In this document: one piece after another, positions 10,666 through 25,400 of the stretch
Layout: every line of letters begins with the position of its first letter
Numbering within the stretch: the first letter of the stretch is position 1
Origin: Branchiostoma floridae
Taxonomy: Eukaryota > Chordata > Leptocardii > Amphioxiformes > Branchiostomatidae
Assembly: GCF_000003815.2 (NCBI RefSeq)
Contig: NC_049991.1
Coordinates: 7,599,703 to 7,659,702 of the forward strand
Direction: 5' to 3'
DNA length: 60,000 bases
Notes under the pieces: generated by a model
The model's input: only the letters and a program-made list of their open reading frames with translations
Database searches by the model: none
What the model was told of the DNA's origin: nothing
Made by a program: the position numbers and the translations under genes

Positions 10666-13483
10666 TCTGTTCTTCAAAACCTTCAACTTCTGAACGCTGC
10701 TACTTTGAAAAAAAAAGAAACCGCTCAACAGGACGCAGTTTCAGAGCCCAAATCAGATATGTCACTCAACGATGCAGTCGGGTGAATTTTCTCAACACTT
10801 GAGTTCCAACGTGATACGAGAAATTTATGCGAAGGGATCGTTCTTGAATACCGTGTTACTACTTTAAACGTCTCTAATTTGCAATATTTGAAAGCCTACG
10901 TTATTCAGAAACGTACATAATTTGAATCGTAGAAACATACTATTACAGTGCATGTATATGCACGTTACTATCTTCCCGACAAGTTTAGATTGTTTTATAA
11001 TTACCGTTTGCGTGAACCGTTGATATTTTGAGCGATCCCCTTCGTTATCGTTACGCTGCATTAAATCTCATCACCGACAGGTGGCGTCCAACAACACTAG
11101 CTAAATCCGGGTTGACAAGTTGTGTTAATCGTGTAAAGCTGACGGAACGAATTTTCCCAGGGCGTGGTGCAAAAACCGAGGAATGCGCTTGACACGAATG
11201 AACGGACAGGAATAAAAACGGCGATAAACAATTCTCAACGCTTGTATTAGCAGCAAGAGGCTCTCAAACATTGGCCCAAAATTAGGCGTCTGTGACTTCC
11301 TAGGTTTTTGTATCCATTGAGTTTTCTTTTTAATGGGGAGGTGTATAAAATCATAAATGCATCGTATACTTGGTGCTTAATACATTAGCTAAGCTTGAAG
11401 CTATACAGTTCAAAGTGATAAAAGGTTCCTTTGAACATTTTAAAACTATAAGTACACCTGGTTCTAACTTTTCAAAATCGATATTACTAGAAATAAAGTG
11501 CAAGATATTACGGCATTTTAGCATCTATAAGACTTAGAGACTTTATTTGTACAGTATAGTTCATACATTGCACAAGTACACAAAACTGTATAAGATAGTG
11601 AACACAATAGGACAGCAACAAATATTCAATACTGTAAAATGCATTTGCTTTTGAAGTGGTTTTATTTGGAAGGGAAAAGGATGCTTTCACAGTAGTAGGA
11701 GTTTGCGGCTGACACAACTATGTAACACAGCAGTACAATGAACATTACCAAACATCATGTGCGTTAAATGCTATGATTTTGCCCTAACTGTGCAAACAAA
11801 AACACCGTGAATATTTCAAGATCTACAGTACTTTTTTCAATGGCTGAGTGACAGACTAGCTGCAATTGGGCTTACCCAAATTAACCACTCTTTGCTCTAT
11901 TCTGCATAACTAATGCATTACTACACAGTAATTTCATACTTCATTATACACCATAATGTTCAGTTTTACACTGAATGCTTGTCATGGAACAGTCTATATC
12001 ACATTTCATGTCATGGTTCTAAAATAAGTCACCAAAACTTCCACTTGAAAATATTGCCACCTGTCGAATAAGCCTATTCAACTATTCAGCAACTTTTTAC
12101 CACAACATCTTGGTTTTTGCCTTGTTTCACCAAAGAAAATAACTTCAGTTCCCCTTCAACAATGCTCAACATGACATTATCAAACACTGTTAAAATGGGG
12201 AGCTATGTCACACAGTTACTTTAATATATAGAAGTAACACAAGTGTGGTTGGCTGGAGTGTAGTTGTAGCAGTGACACATGCATGAAGTAGCCTTGAGTA
12301 CAGTTGGAAAGAGAAACATGATTATGATTTTCACACAATTGCCACTTTCTACACTACTTGAAAACGGGATGAATAATAAAAAATTCTTGGTCTTGAGACC
12401 TCATTTTGCCACTTCAATTTATTTGATTTATTTGCCCATCTTGTTTTGTTTTGCTCTTGCATTAGATTTGGAGTCAACAATGGAGGTCATCCATTTAATT
12501 CACTTCATGTGGCCTTTACAATGTACCTAAGAATGCTTCGCATGCAATGTTTTGTGTAAACAAAGGAGATGAAAAAAATCATTCTATTCTTTAACCTCCT
12601 TGAAGAAATATAACACAGATTTTATATGTCTGTCATCTAAAAATATAATCATGTGTCATGGATAAATTCCAATGTCATGTTGTCAACTACACTGATATTT
12701 TCCATATCAACTTCATCTGGAAAATATACATTGTACTAATACCTCCTTGAAAGCTAACTTCTGTCTTCTGAAACTTTTATATCATATATAATTAATATAT
12801 ATATTTACCATAATGGATACTGTCTCTCAATATATACATATATGTCTAATGGTTATATCATATCAAGTGTATCATACATATAGCACTAAACTACTTTTGT
12901 ACAGTGATACAGATACATAAACTCAATAAATTGCACTAAAATCTTAATTTCCCTATGGCACAATACAACAATGTCATTTCAGATGGTTATATGAAGCCAG
13001 AAGCCCAGTGTATGGGGGAGCTTCAAGCATTAGCCTCAAACCTCTGCATGTAAAGAACCCAACACACAAGAAAAGTAGGGGAGGCCCAATGTACCCGATA
13101 TGCATGCCCTTAATAAAGCCATAGTAAAGCTGTATTGCACTTTTACCTATCTTGTGTTGCAGTGCTTCAAGTCTTCAACCATAGTCAACGGGGAAGAAAA
13201 AAGAAAGCTACAAGTATTCACTTCTTACAATACCACAATACATGCATATACACATGAATCTTACCTAATATTGTTTGTATGCTCATATATTCCACATCTC
13301 TTCCATATTCCATATATCAAAGTACAAGTAACATTTTGGACAGGAAGCATGCTCAAAATTGGGTACACTGCTCCTAGAAGAAACTATCACCAAATTCGAT
13401 TCCAAAATTCAAACTCTTTTAACAGAAATGTAGCGGAATATTTTGCAAACATGATTCGGGTGTTCCATGATATGTATCCCTTT
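10666..13483. other. Intergenic region and probable TECPR1 3' UTR
   Basis: No convincing coding exon. The part next to 13483 is probably TECPR1 3' UTR. Minus-strand AATAAA candidates include 12418-12423 and 11542-11547. A partial TACTGTAAA-type MITE arm lies near 11631-11700. The promoter of the 7.4-10.7 kb gene must lie just above 10665. Confidence 0.4.
11542..11547 (-). terminator. Candidate distal polyadenylation signal for TECPR1
   Basis: TTTATT on +, that is AATAAA on the minus strand, about 1.9 kb past the TECPR1 stop. Nearer candidates exist, so the true site is uncertain. Confidence 0.25.
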
Positions 13484-16400
13484 TTAGCACACAGGTTGGC
13501 TGCTGTAAAGACTGTTGGCATCTTCTTCTTCATGAACACCCTTAATGGTGGCTGCTGCATCATCCGTGCACACCCCTGTGGGAGGATCTTGAACTGTGCA
13601 GGCTCTTACACTTAGATGGATCCACCCTCCCTGAGAGAAAAAAAATGGTACTTGTTGCTAAATTGCACAAAAAATTGTACATGTTGCACTGTGGAAATGT
13701 TTTTATGCAAAAATATGTCATCCTTGCATTCCTGAATCCTCAATAGCAGAATTCAGTGTCATTGACGAAAGATAGTGGATGCCATCTGAAACGTCTGACC
13801 ATTTCCAAAATCATATCCAGTTGCTTGAGTAACTGCTTTTGGCATTTCTTATTACCTGGATGTCTAACCTTCATCAAAACAAAATACATACCCCGATGCC
13901 TTGGGTGTCCCAGGTCTTGCCAATGGGGATCTCTGGTATCTTGACCCCCAACCTGTGACCTACGACCCCACGTGACCCTGGGGGGACGTACCCCTGCAGC
14001 ACCCATACCTGCGTGAAATAAACATTTCAGTCAAAGACAAGTTGTAATGATAAGATCCAATTAATTTTCTTAACTTGAAAATTTAACATTTTGGACATCT
14101 TTAATAATTTTGGTACAAACAGTGAAATGATTATCAAAGACAAAACGTAAAAAAACCCCACAAAACTTAACATAGTCGTATGCTTAATTTTACAAACCTA
14201 AAGATGCATAGAAAATGTATATGTACATTGAAAATTTGTAAAAGTGAACAGCGTGCACTTTAAGAATCTGAGTATGCATATAAAGTGTGGTCTGAATTAC
14301 ATTGTACATTAAATCTAATACATGTACATGTAAGTGTGCATATTGTCTGGTTAAATCTGGGAAAATGAAGCAGAAAAGTGGAAAGTATTTGTAAGCATTC
14401 TATGGAGCAAGAGAAAAGTAAAACATAAAAGTCATGACTGTTTTAGTTTGTTGCAAGGTAGCGAAGGTGCATAATATACAATTGCAAGTCAGATCAAACA
14501 TCCACATACATAGATGCACAAACACCAGCACTCACATGCACACGCACACACAAACACACACACACAAACACACACTCACATATTTAAATCTAAGGAACCA
14601 AATTTAGCACCTTTTCTTTGACCTTGTCCATGACCTTGTCTGCCATTGGAATCCACGTGCCCTTCTCTGGACTGTCCTCAGCTATTATCCACACCTTAAC
14701 ACCCAAGCACATTTAGCAGAATTATCAAATCAAGCCAGTTATTCCCATTTTCAAAGCACATGATTGTAAGGTACTACAAACCATAGAATGTTTAATGTCA
14801 TCATCCAGCCATAGACAGACTCGGCCAAATAAAATTTTGGAGGTAGTGGTTTAGGGGTGTCAAACATGTGGTTTACAAACATATATTGGGGTGTTGGAAC
14901 ATTGAACAATGTACTGTCACAGTGTTGGAACATAGGGAGTTAAGAGGGGGTATTTGGGTGTAATTTTAACATAGGGGCATAATTTTGTAGTTGATTGGCT
15001 GACTAATATGCTAGATGATGTAGGTACTTTATGGGTACATGTGCTTAGAGTATTGGATCGACCTATGACCCAAAACGTTTTGAAAAATCTTTCTAAATTA
15101 CCTTGAAAAGAGACAATTGACTGTCAAGCATAATCTGCATGGTTAGTAATAATAATTATGTAAAATGAAGCAGTTTGCCTTAGTGTGCAATATAAAGGGT
15201 TTGCAAGAAAAGCTGATAAGAGAGCTACAATGTACTGTTGCAAGAGATAGACAAGGTTTCACAGGATTTGAAGTACATTGATTGTTTGAGGTGTGCAATA
15301 AGCAGCATGCGCATATGTTTAGAGTGAAAAATGATTTTGTAGCTTAAAATTTCATCCGATAGTGTATTGTTTGTAGCCGTTATGAAAATAAATTTTAACT
15401 CCTAATTCATCCATGTCCAATATTACAATGCCTAATCCTCTTTGTGATAGTTTGCTTTCAATTTTTCAAGCAGCAAACCTTGATGTTTTGAGATGAACGT
15501 CCCAGGTTTAAAAAAATTAAAGTGAAAATTGCAGGTGTTAAAGAAAGTTGTGCAAAATTGTGAAAAAAATGAACATTACCTGGTCTTGTGGACCCACGGA
15601 CACCTTCTTGACATTAGGACTGAGATAGTCCCACCTTGTACCCTCAGGAAAAGTAGGAGTGACTTGAGTCCTAAACCACAACCAATCTGGAGGACAGGAA
15701 ATAAAATAAAAAGAGGGAGAGAGAAAAGAGCACCCCTGTTTACCTGGTTCTGTGGTCCAACCGTTACCTTCTGGACATTGGGACTGAGGTGATACCATGT
15801 GGTGCCCTGGGGGTAGTTAGGTTCGGTTTGCGTCCTAAACCACAGATTTTCTATATGGGGCAGAACAATTGTAAAACAAGCAAAAACACTTCATAATGTG
15901 AAGAAACAAAACTTTTCTTTACAGACTAACATTAAGAGTTACTGTAAATATATGTTTACACAAATATATAGGAGGAGAGAACAAGATTGAAATAAAAATA
16001 GACACTGTTATGTAAAATGATATAACAGTGAAACATGTAAAACCATACTGTTATCTGCATAAACTTTTACCATAAATATATAATGATTTTAATAAAAAAT
16101 ATCTTTGTCTCAATATCCCCCATTTACAATGAATATACATGAATATTAGAGTGGCCCAAAATTAAGAATTCCTGAATGTATTTCGTTGGTCATATCTTCA
16201 ACTTCCAGGACTTCCTGTGCTCTAAAGCTTTGAAATAAAAAATATCCTCTGGGCATGTCATGTTACCACAAACAAGAGGATTAGTCTTCAATCAACTCAG
16301 CTAATGAACTGGATTATGTTGCAACAGTTTGACACACAGAAACGAAAACATTTAAGTTGTTCCACCTGCTCTGATTCAATGCTGCAAAATCTTGAAACTT

Positions 16401-19400
16401 TTGTTTTTTGTTTTATTTTGTGGTTTCTGCAGTAACTCACGGCACTTTGAATCTGATAGGGACTAAATCTTATTTTATGACCAGTGAACTCTAGAAATGT
16501 TTCAAGTGCAAAATCTAAAACAGTACTAAGAAAACCGCATTTCCCTTCCTGCTGCTAAATATAACAACCACAAAAGTAGATGAGTTTGCAGGATAGTGGA
16601 AGACTTACGGAGCTTGTCCACAGCCCAAACAGAAGACTGTCCCACTGACACCTGCACCAGGGGGCGGGTATGTGGGGAGGGGATGTGGAACCAGCATGTG
16701 CCTAAAATATGGAAAAGAAAACTTAGACACTAGTTGAAACTATGTATCTGGGAGGTAGCATACATGTATAATTATGTATTTACATGTACCTAAAAGCACT
16801 TTTAAATACCAGGTATTTAAAATTTAAAGATATGACGGACAGTTTCAAAAGGTATTATATTTTGTACTTTGCAATTGCTGCTGTTGGAAAACACTGTCCG
16901 TCATCCCCAATAAATACCGATTTTAAAAGCAAAGAATATAGGTTATTACCCCGTGAAGCATTACAGTGACTACAATTTCCTATGTTCTTTAATAAGATTA
17001 TATAAAATAGTATTACATAGAAGTATGTATATATAGCATTTTGGAATAAGAATGCCAGTACTCAAGCCAGAAAACAAACACATAATGATTGGAGGTTATA
17101 GCTATTATTATTATTCACAAATCCATCAACCTGTGATACAAACAACCATGAATGAAAAAGACCCTGACCCTGTGGCTCCTTCTTGGTTATCCCATTCCTG
17201 AAGAAGGCGGACCCATCTTGTGCTGTCACCCAGACTCTGCTGTTCCCCCCCACGGAGACTGATGTCATGGGCTGGTCTGTGGGCACATGTAACCAGGACA
17301 CACCCTGGATGTGAGGTAGAAACAACATGTTACAAGATTTTAACGTTCATTTGTACATGATCATAATTCATCATCATAAGTCTTGTAATATTATTGAACT
17401 TTTATGGAAAGCACAGAATTCCCCTGCTTTCACTACAAATTTATGTATGGGGTCCACACATGTTGTACACCATTTTTGGTAAAACAATTTGTTTGGTTTG
17501 GGGTGTTCCTTTTGTCTTTTAAATTGTCGTGCTTATTGTGTGTCATGTTAGGTCTATAATTGTATATTGTCAATTTTTGTCAGCTAGCTTTTTTGTCTGT
17601 TTAATGAATGAATGAAAGAAACCTAAGCTACAGTAAGTGTCACATTTGTCATACGATAAGTTAACCCAAAATTAAGATCATTATAGGGCATCTTCAAGGA
17701 GCAGGGAATATCAGTCTCACCACACACTAGTGCCTCTTAGTGACATTATTGTGAGCTGCAGCAATCAGAATACTTTAAGACTTCCTATTACCAATGTTAT
17801 GCATGGGTGTGTCGTACAAAATTGAGCTGTCTTGTTTTAGAAAAGGTTGTTATGCGTACTTTGTTCTGTTGTCTTTGCCTTCCAAAAGGCCGACTCCACA
17901 AAATTGTTTGACGAAAGCAACTGCCCAATAAGTCTTACTTGTGGAAAGTCCTGGATGACACCCATTCTGCACAGGACGTCACCATTCACACTGATGGCCC
18001 ACAATGCAATGGGGTCTGTGCTGCTCTCTGGTTGGTCGACCTGGACGGAGATGTCCTTCAAGTGCTGGGGCGGGGCCTCCAACCAAGGTCCTGTGGTAAT
18101 GATCTTCGCTTTCCTGGTCATCAAGAAGAGAAATAAAAAATGTCTAAATCATATTACTCAGAAATCATTGCTGATTTTTGAACATCTTTGTTATCTCCAT
18201 CATCCTATACTGATAAAGAATTGGAGCTTGTTATAGAAGATTTCACTGAAATAATGCAATCATACAATACTATAATCAACAATAATAATTATAATGTAGA
18301 CATGTACATGGTTGTGCATAATCATAGGAAAGGCAATGTAACATTTTGACTTCATTTGATGCTTCTGGTAATTTTTTCTGAAAATAGTTTGCATGTATAA
18401 GATTTTTGGCTATGTAAAGGGTCACATTCCAAGCCGTTCTTACGTGTCTCCATAAAGTATTCTAGACTAAAATATAAGAAAAATAAAATTTTAAAACTTA
18501 GTAGGGACCGTACGGCATTTAGCGAGGGGGGAGGGCCGGTCGCCAGGGGGGGGAGGGCCAAGCAAAAAAATATTTTGCCAGGGGGAGGGCCTAGCAAAAT
18601 TTTTTTTACTTGGGAGGAGGGCCAAGCAAAAAAAAAATAGCTTGGTCTGCCAGCAAAATATGTCCCTTAAAAGCCAAGAAACGGCGTTTCAGAGGGTCAA
18701 GATTTCAAAAATTTTCTGGACCTCTGCAAGGGATCGCCCGAGGTTGGCGCTCGGGATACAGTGAAAATGCGAAAGGGAGGGGGCGGGGCTTATGCATGAC
18801 GCCCTCGAAAACCTTCTTCACTTCACGTACAGAAATGTTATTAAACTCTGGATTAGTCTGCCAGCAAAATTTACCCGTCTTATTGCCCTCAAAATGTAAG
18901 AAATGGCGTTTCAGAGCGCGAGGGTAAATATTTGCAAATTTCCCTCGATCCCTTTTGACGTGACCGGCCTCGCGCCTTTGATGACCGACATCGTGATAAT
19001 GTGTTCGGGGGGGATTTAATTTTGTATTTCTAAATTGAAATGCTATTAAAGTTAGCTTTGTTTGTCAGCAAAATATCTCCTCAAACTGAAGGAAATAGCT
19101 TTTAAGAGGGTCAAGATTTCAAAATTCTCCCGGACCTACCTTGCGATTCTTCGTGCCTTTGGCGCCGAACATGGTGTTCGGAACGTCGTTCTCAAAAACT
19201 TGAAACCCTCGTGTTTTTTTTTCATAGAAATGTCCTCTAACCAGCAAATTTTCCCATAAAAAAGCAATGCAGGAAATCGTGGCAAAAAAAGCGTGGCATT
19301 TCTAAAAGATCTCCTGCAAGTCTGCGGTCTCACGCCCGCCGGCGGCTAGAGAGAGACGACCGGTCTTACCCCGCCGTGGGAAAATCAGCGTCACGCGTCG

Positions 19401-22400
19401 GTGCCCCCCTCCCCACTACAGTTTTGGAAGTCGAATCGTGCTGTTGTTTTGGTTTTCATTTTTCCCCCCGATTTACTGTAAGTTATTACCACCACAGAAC
19501 CAAGAAAAAGTCCAAAATATATGTAAATTGAAAATAGTTTACGTCAAGCCGCTCAGGCCCGCGAGCTTGCAATACGTAAATACTATTTAGGGAGCGGGGC
19601 GCGCGCCGCTTCGTGGCGCAAATCTACTAGAAATCCAGGTACAAATGCTTTTTAGGTGTTGTTTTAATATCAAAACAATGAAATAGCTTCTATAAAGCAA
19701 ATATTTATGCCTCTATGAAGCAGATATTTATCCCTCTATTAAGCAGATATTTTGAGCCATTCTGTTTTCCTTTTTTTTACTAGGGGTGAGAGATCTGCTT
19801 CTCGATGAAAATCATGAAAAAGTATGACGCAAAGCACATTTCCGAATGCGGGAGCGCAGTGTTTTATTGGCGTCTTGAATATTTTTTTTCAAAGTTGATA
19901 GGAGGGGGGAGGGCCAAGCAAAAATATTTTGTCTTGGGGGGAGGCCCTAGCAAAAAAAAATTTACCTGGGGGGAGGGCCATGCAAAAATTTTTTGACCCG
20001 ACCCTCTGGCGACCGGCCCTCCCCCCTCACTAAACGCCGTACGGTCCCTTAGTATAGTGAATTGTACCTACATCATATAACACATGATTGACTGTACAAT
20101 ATTGTGTACATGTATGCATGAGAAAGGTCCACAATCATACCTGTAACCCAACAATGCATGTAGCTAACATTGACAGGGCTAATTAAAAAGAAATTTCCTC
20201 CCAAACACTAACCTCATCCACCTCCTCCTCCTAACGTAGTCGTTCCAGCCCTTATACCCGTGGTACGTGGCGGGGAAGTCTGTCGCGTACTGCCAGCCCT
20301 TCTTATCGGCGCCCCCTGGTGGTTTGTAGTCGATAGTCCATTCACTTACCTAATCAACATTGTATATGTCAAGGTTAAGGTTACAACCTTGCAAAATCAC
20401 TGATTCTACTGGTAGAGATATAAGCATGAGCATGCCAGCCGACACTCAACAGAGACGGGGGCCAATATCGCCTGCCTGGCATTTATGATTCGTTACTCGA
20501 GTCACGTGCCTCTAAGTCACATGATCAGAGAAACTGAATCATCACTCCTGAAGAAGGTCGACCTAAGTGCGACTGAAAATTTGAGGTAACCAATTTTTGG
20601 TGTTGTATGACAGTGGAAAATCTTCAATATGGTAGAGATATAGTTTGCAGTTTCTGTCAACAGAGATATGGATGCTAAATGTATTATAGAGGTCTGTCTC
20701 CCATCTATAAATCCTTAGTTTCAAGTCTTGATCTAAGTGACATGTTGAAGTTGAAAAGTTCTGTCTGACTACCGTGTATAGACTTGTTCTGTCTGACTAC
20801 AGAATTGCTTGCCATGCAGACTTAAAACAACAACTTCATAAATCAACTACACTTGTGAAATTGCTGTAAAAATGGAAATTTTTGCAGACATTTTATGCTC
20901 ACAGTTTTCAGTGACCCCTAGCTTTTAGCAAACTTAGAACTGCTAGGAAAATAAATGTTCTATTTTCTGCCTGTTTTACCATTACCCCCCAAATTTTAAA
21001 ACTGCAAACTTACCACATCAAACAATCCATTTTCTATCTACCCAAAATTAAATTTGCGCAAACATAAAGCCTTTTACATTAAATGCCTGTATGAATTTAC
21101 ATTATGATGACAATGGTGATGAGACCTACCCAGTGCCACTCTGTTGTTGGTGTCTTGGTACCCTCCTTGGTGCACTCCTGTCTCCCTGTGATGTCACTCC
21201 ACATGTATCTGTCTGTGGGGAATCCTCTGTAAGAAAGAGAATAAAAATTTAAAGAACAATGTGAACAAAATTTCACAGTTAGCTTATCCTAGTCTTCTAT
21301 CCTGAGGCTCTTACTAAATGAGGATCATGTTAAGACTGTCTTTAGCAAATTTTTGGCATTACTGCTACATACATATTCTATTGCATACAAGAGGAACTGA
21401 TATAAAGCATCACCAACTAAAAGTACATTGTAGTCTTTAGGTAGGTTTTTGCAATGATCTCAAAGACTATAGAAATATATAATGTTACAGTAGATCTTCC
21501 ATCGCTTTCAGACACTTGTATACAGTGTCACTCAGTTACCCATTGTTGCCAAAAACTCTTCTAAAACTTACTTTGGAGATGACAATACTATTTATTAGTA
21601 CTCGAATCTATATGATGGTATATGTATGCAATTACCTATCGGAGAAGCCTGTCATGGGATTCCACCTCTGGTTCTCATAGATATAGATGTACTTCATATC
21701 AGTCTGGGTATGGATGCCTCCGGGACTGCTGGCTATACCTACAACAAGTAACCCTTGAAATTGTTATCAAACATATTAACACAATAGAAAAGTTGATGTG
21801 AGAATTCTATATCAATACTGCAATCTAAACTATTGTAAGTAAATCCTTGTCAATGATCAATTTTGTTATGTCATCTTGAAAAATTGTAACAACAAAAAAG
21901 ATTATTTGTATCTTTGCCTCTTTACATCTCAGAAGATATTTAGCTAGTCTCATGGCTTCAGTCAGTTACTGGTTACAATGTATTCTGTACAGTCCTGGCT
22001 CACATAACTTTAAGTAGATTTCAGTAGTAAACTTTAAGTAGTTGTAGTAAGTAGTAGAAACTTTAAGTAGTAAACTACAATATTCCTGACATGCTCACCT
22101 TTAAACATGCCTCCCCCATAACCCCCAGTGTAGACCCAGGCTGTACCATCAAAGCCGACGCCCCAGACCACGCCCCCTCCACCACACTCCACCATGTTCA
22201 GGTGTCCACCCATCTGTCTCCAGAGCCTACAGGTTTACAAGTGAATACACAAACTTAACATTAAAACTATTCCAACCTCTGTAGGTTATGAAATGTGTAT
22301 CACATTTCTGTATCATCATTTTCATTTCTTCTTCCTGGCAAAAGCACCACCTACATTGACTACTTATATATTATAGCGGTGAGAAGCAGTACTTCAGTTA

Positions 22401-25400
22401 GAAGCTCTGAGGAAGATGTCTTATTGGGTAAAGGTAATCAGGTGAGACATTACTCCTTATGAGAAAGAAATTTCCAATACATATAACGTTACTTCACCGT
22501 TGTGGGGTAACCTACATTCGTTGTTCTTAAAAACAGGCTATTTAGGGATATCAAGTCAACGGAAGGGGGTTTCAAATTGCAATACATATATTTTCAAAGT
22601 ATTGCTGTTTTGCAATTTGAAAGCAACGCCTGTCAAAATAACATCCCTAAATCCCCAATTTTTTAACAACGGATATAGGTTACGACATGGATAAAGGAGA
22701 ACTAACGTTACATTGCTGTTGTATTATGAAAGATGGAACTGCATGAAGAAGCACTAACTCTAAATGGACTTAGTCTGAACACCCACAAATGATGATCTTT
22801 TGCTCCATTTCTTCCTCCTCTTCTTTCAATAATCACATTCAACTTTCACGATAATTTCTAGTGATTGAAAGTTGGTGGGAAAAAGGCTGATAGTTGTACT
22901 TTTTGTTTATAACTTATATTTTTGTTCAGCAAATCACTGTCAATTTAACATCAACATATTGTGAATTCCCTACCTGAAATGCAAGAAAGCTAAAGATCAA
23001 AATAAAGCAAGAACTATAAGCAATTATCTTACATCTGGTTGGCAGGCGTTATTTCCATGTCATGAGTGGGCTCGTAGACAAAGATGTCTCCCCTACAGGT
23101 GGTGGACCACACTGCCCTGTTCGTTGGCGCCCCCTTGCAGCCCTGCAACTCACAGCAGGCCAGGCTGATGCCTGTCAACTGGATGTAAAAGACACAAATG
23201 AAGAAAATTGACAAATTCTAACTGAGGCAAATCGTCAAAGTGGGCTCCAAGTTTAGAAAGACTGAGGCATCAAAACTTAAAGATGCAAAATGCAAAAGGT
23301 CCAGTACTTGTCCATAAATAGTCCTTCCAAAGATATGTATTCCAGGGAACTAAGCATTGTTTTGCCTTGTCTGTGTTCTCAGCTGTCAGATGACACCATT
23401 TCAGCGGGTGAAGTCTTTTGTCTCTGATTGCATTGTTTAGAATTAGACTGCTACAATGCAGGCAATTCAACATCAGATCTGATTCATATTCATAAATCAT
23501 AGATGTCATACCCAATCCTCGAGTTCTTTTTCGGTTGAGCACGCCAGTCTGACGGGAACCTTCTTGGCGGTTCTCTTGGCGGTGTAGATAGCGAGGACCG
23601 GGCGCTGGTTCCCGCCATGGTTCACCCTCAGAACACAGACGATCTCACTCAGTGGGAACTGGAGATACTGCACAGTTTTGAAAAAAAAAAAGAGAAATAA
23701 GACAAAAATATGACAAAATATTTCAAAGGTATCAAGTATTTTTGTGTATGTCATTTGTAAGTTTTTCTTTTGAGTTTCAAAACGAAAAAAAAAACATTCA
23801 AACATTGCAGCACATACCTCAGGAGAAACTGCACTACCAGTATACAACTTGTACAATAATTTTTTCAAGTACAGTGCTATGCAAGAAGCCATCTCTACAT
23901 AAGAGCCACCTGGCCAATGTGACAGGTTGCGGTACCTTTGAGACTTTTTGCCATTAAGACATTTATTAAGTATCCTGTCTGTAGTGACCACCTAAGACTC
24001 TTTCTTACCTCATCATACAATATTCCCCTACCTCATCTGTTTCTATGTACATTGTTCTTAATATCTATTGCTTCTGATATGTGAAACCAATATATTATGC
24101 TTTGCAACTAATATCATGAAATTCATGATCAGAATGGCCATGTTCTTGACACCTTTAATGTGATTGATGAACAATGGATAATGAATAAACAAATACAAAG
24201 GTTGCCCTCACCTTCTCGGAGTCGTAGTACTTGTAGTAGCAGGTGAACTTGCAGTCGTGCAGACCCTTCCCCGAGCTCTGTTCCAGATGTAGCCGACAGT
24301 CCACCCAGCGGTGAGGCTTGGTGTCGCTCCAGTACTGCAGGCTGCCCTTCTTAATCCAAGATGTCTGTAGAATCAGGTATCAAAAAGATTCTGTCTCATC
24401 TTACAAGGCATTCTGATACCCCTATGTTCTGACACCCCCTACAACTTTCACCCTAACATACATTTGTAGGTGTTTGAATGAAAAGACATCACGCGTTAAA
24501 TATTGGGGTAACCTATATCCGTCCTTATATCAAAATGTAATGTTTTTAAAATATTGTAGTAACTGTTTGAAACCCCCGTCCATCGACTTCATACTCCATT
24601 TACAATGTATAACAAACGGATATAGGTTACCTCACGGATAAAAGTGAACTAGTGTTATATGTACTACATGCAACGTTTGCAAATAACATTAACATCTATT
24701 ATCATAATACCAGTACGTTTACGACGATTTCTCTAGCCATACTGATTTGACAAATTGTCAACGCATCATTTTCTCCAGTTACATGTTGCTGTTATAGGTT
24801 ACCCTTGCCACTTCTTCTGTGTAACTTTTCTGCCACTCTTGTCCTGCTAAAAGCGTAATATTGTAATTGTAACACGCCACGGAATTACACGGCGAACGGG
24901 CGCGTGGTTGGGAGGGGGTAAAAATACCGGTAGGAAGAAACACGGCACAATTAACTGCCGCTATGTACATTTATACATCCTCTGATGTTCCTTCCTTTTC
25001 TGTCAGTAAATGCATAAAACATAAACCTGCATGAGCATACAAAATGTCATGAGAAAACGGACGTATACTGTCAAGAATTTTCATTTAACTCCTGTCCGTC
25101 ACAACCGCTATGACGTAACACTTCACTGCTAGCGTAGATACAAAAATGGCGGGAAAATGGCTGCGTACGTTCAATTTTGCCCATTCAGTCGTAGATCCGG
25201 GCTATTATGCAACGGTTCTTCACACTTTTACATGAGTTGTAGGTCACCAACAGAAATTCAAGATTGTTGTTGAATCATGTTCGTCTTGTGCCGTGAGCAT
25301 GTGTAATTATGATCTATAAATTTGGCAATGAATGTGACAGTGTGCTCGTCCCACGACGAGCTGCCTACCTCGAAAAAAGATACTGAAAACTTTTGGCCTT

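Larger units (their letters stand above)
13484..23178 (-). other. TECPR1: TECPR1 second propeller and second dysferlin domain
   Basis: Residues 815-1275. Exons 23033-23178 and 22099-22226 give AVWSTTCRGDIFVYEP and LWRQMGGHLNMVE...VVWGVGFDGTAWVYTGGYGGG. Exons 21636-21738, 21130-21226 and 20213-20349 form the second dysferlin domain (YIYENQRWNPMTGF, PTDRYMWSD, GWQYATDFPATYHG, YVRRRRWMR). Exons 17939-18113, 17169-17304 and 16609-16701 are tectonin repeats (ALWAISVNGDVLCRMG, VSWLHVPTDQPMTSVSVG, VWVTAQDGSAFFRNG). The duplicated exon pair and the two last exons complete it. Confidence 0.9.

Noticed and set aside
10079-10675. Start of the 7.4-10.7 kb protein at the ATG at 10079
   Set aside because: That leader runs through a pyrimidine-rich acceptor and reads like intron. 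Two upstream exons with good splice sites join in frame instead.
13100-13615. 171-codon + strand open frame
   Set aside because: Opposite the conserved last TECPR1 exon; no domain seen.
15580-15850. Both 107-nt exons used in series as an extra propeller blade
   Set aside because: The phases do not allow it, and the strand VWxxxxxGN that should link two blades is missing between them.
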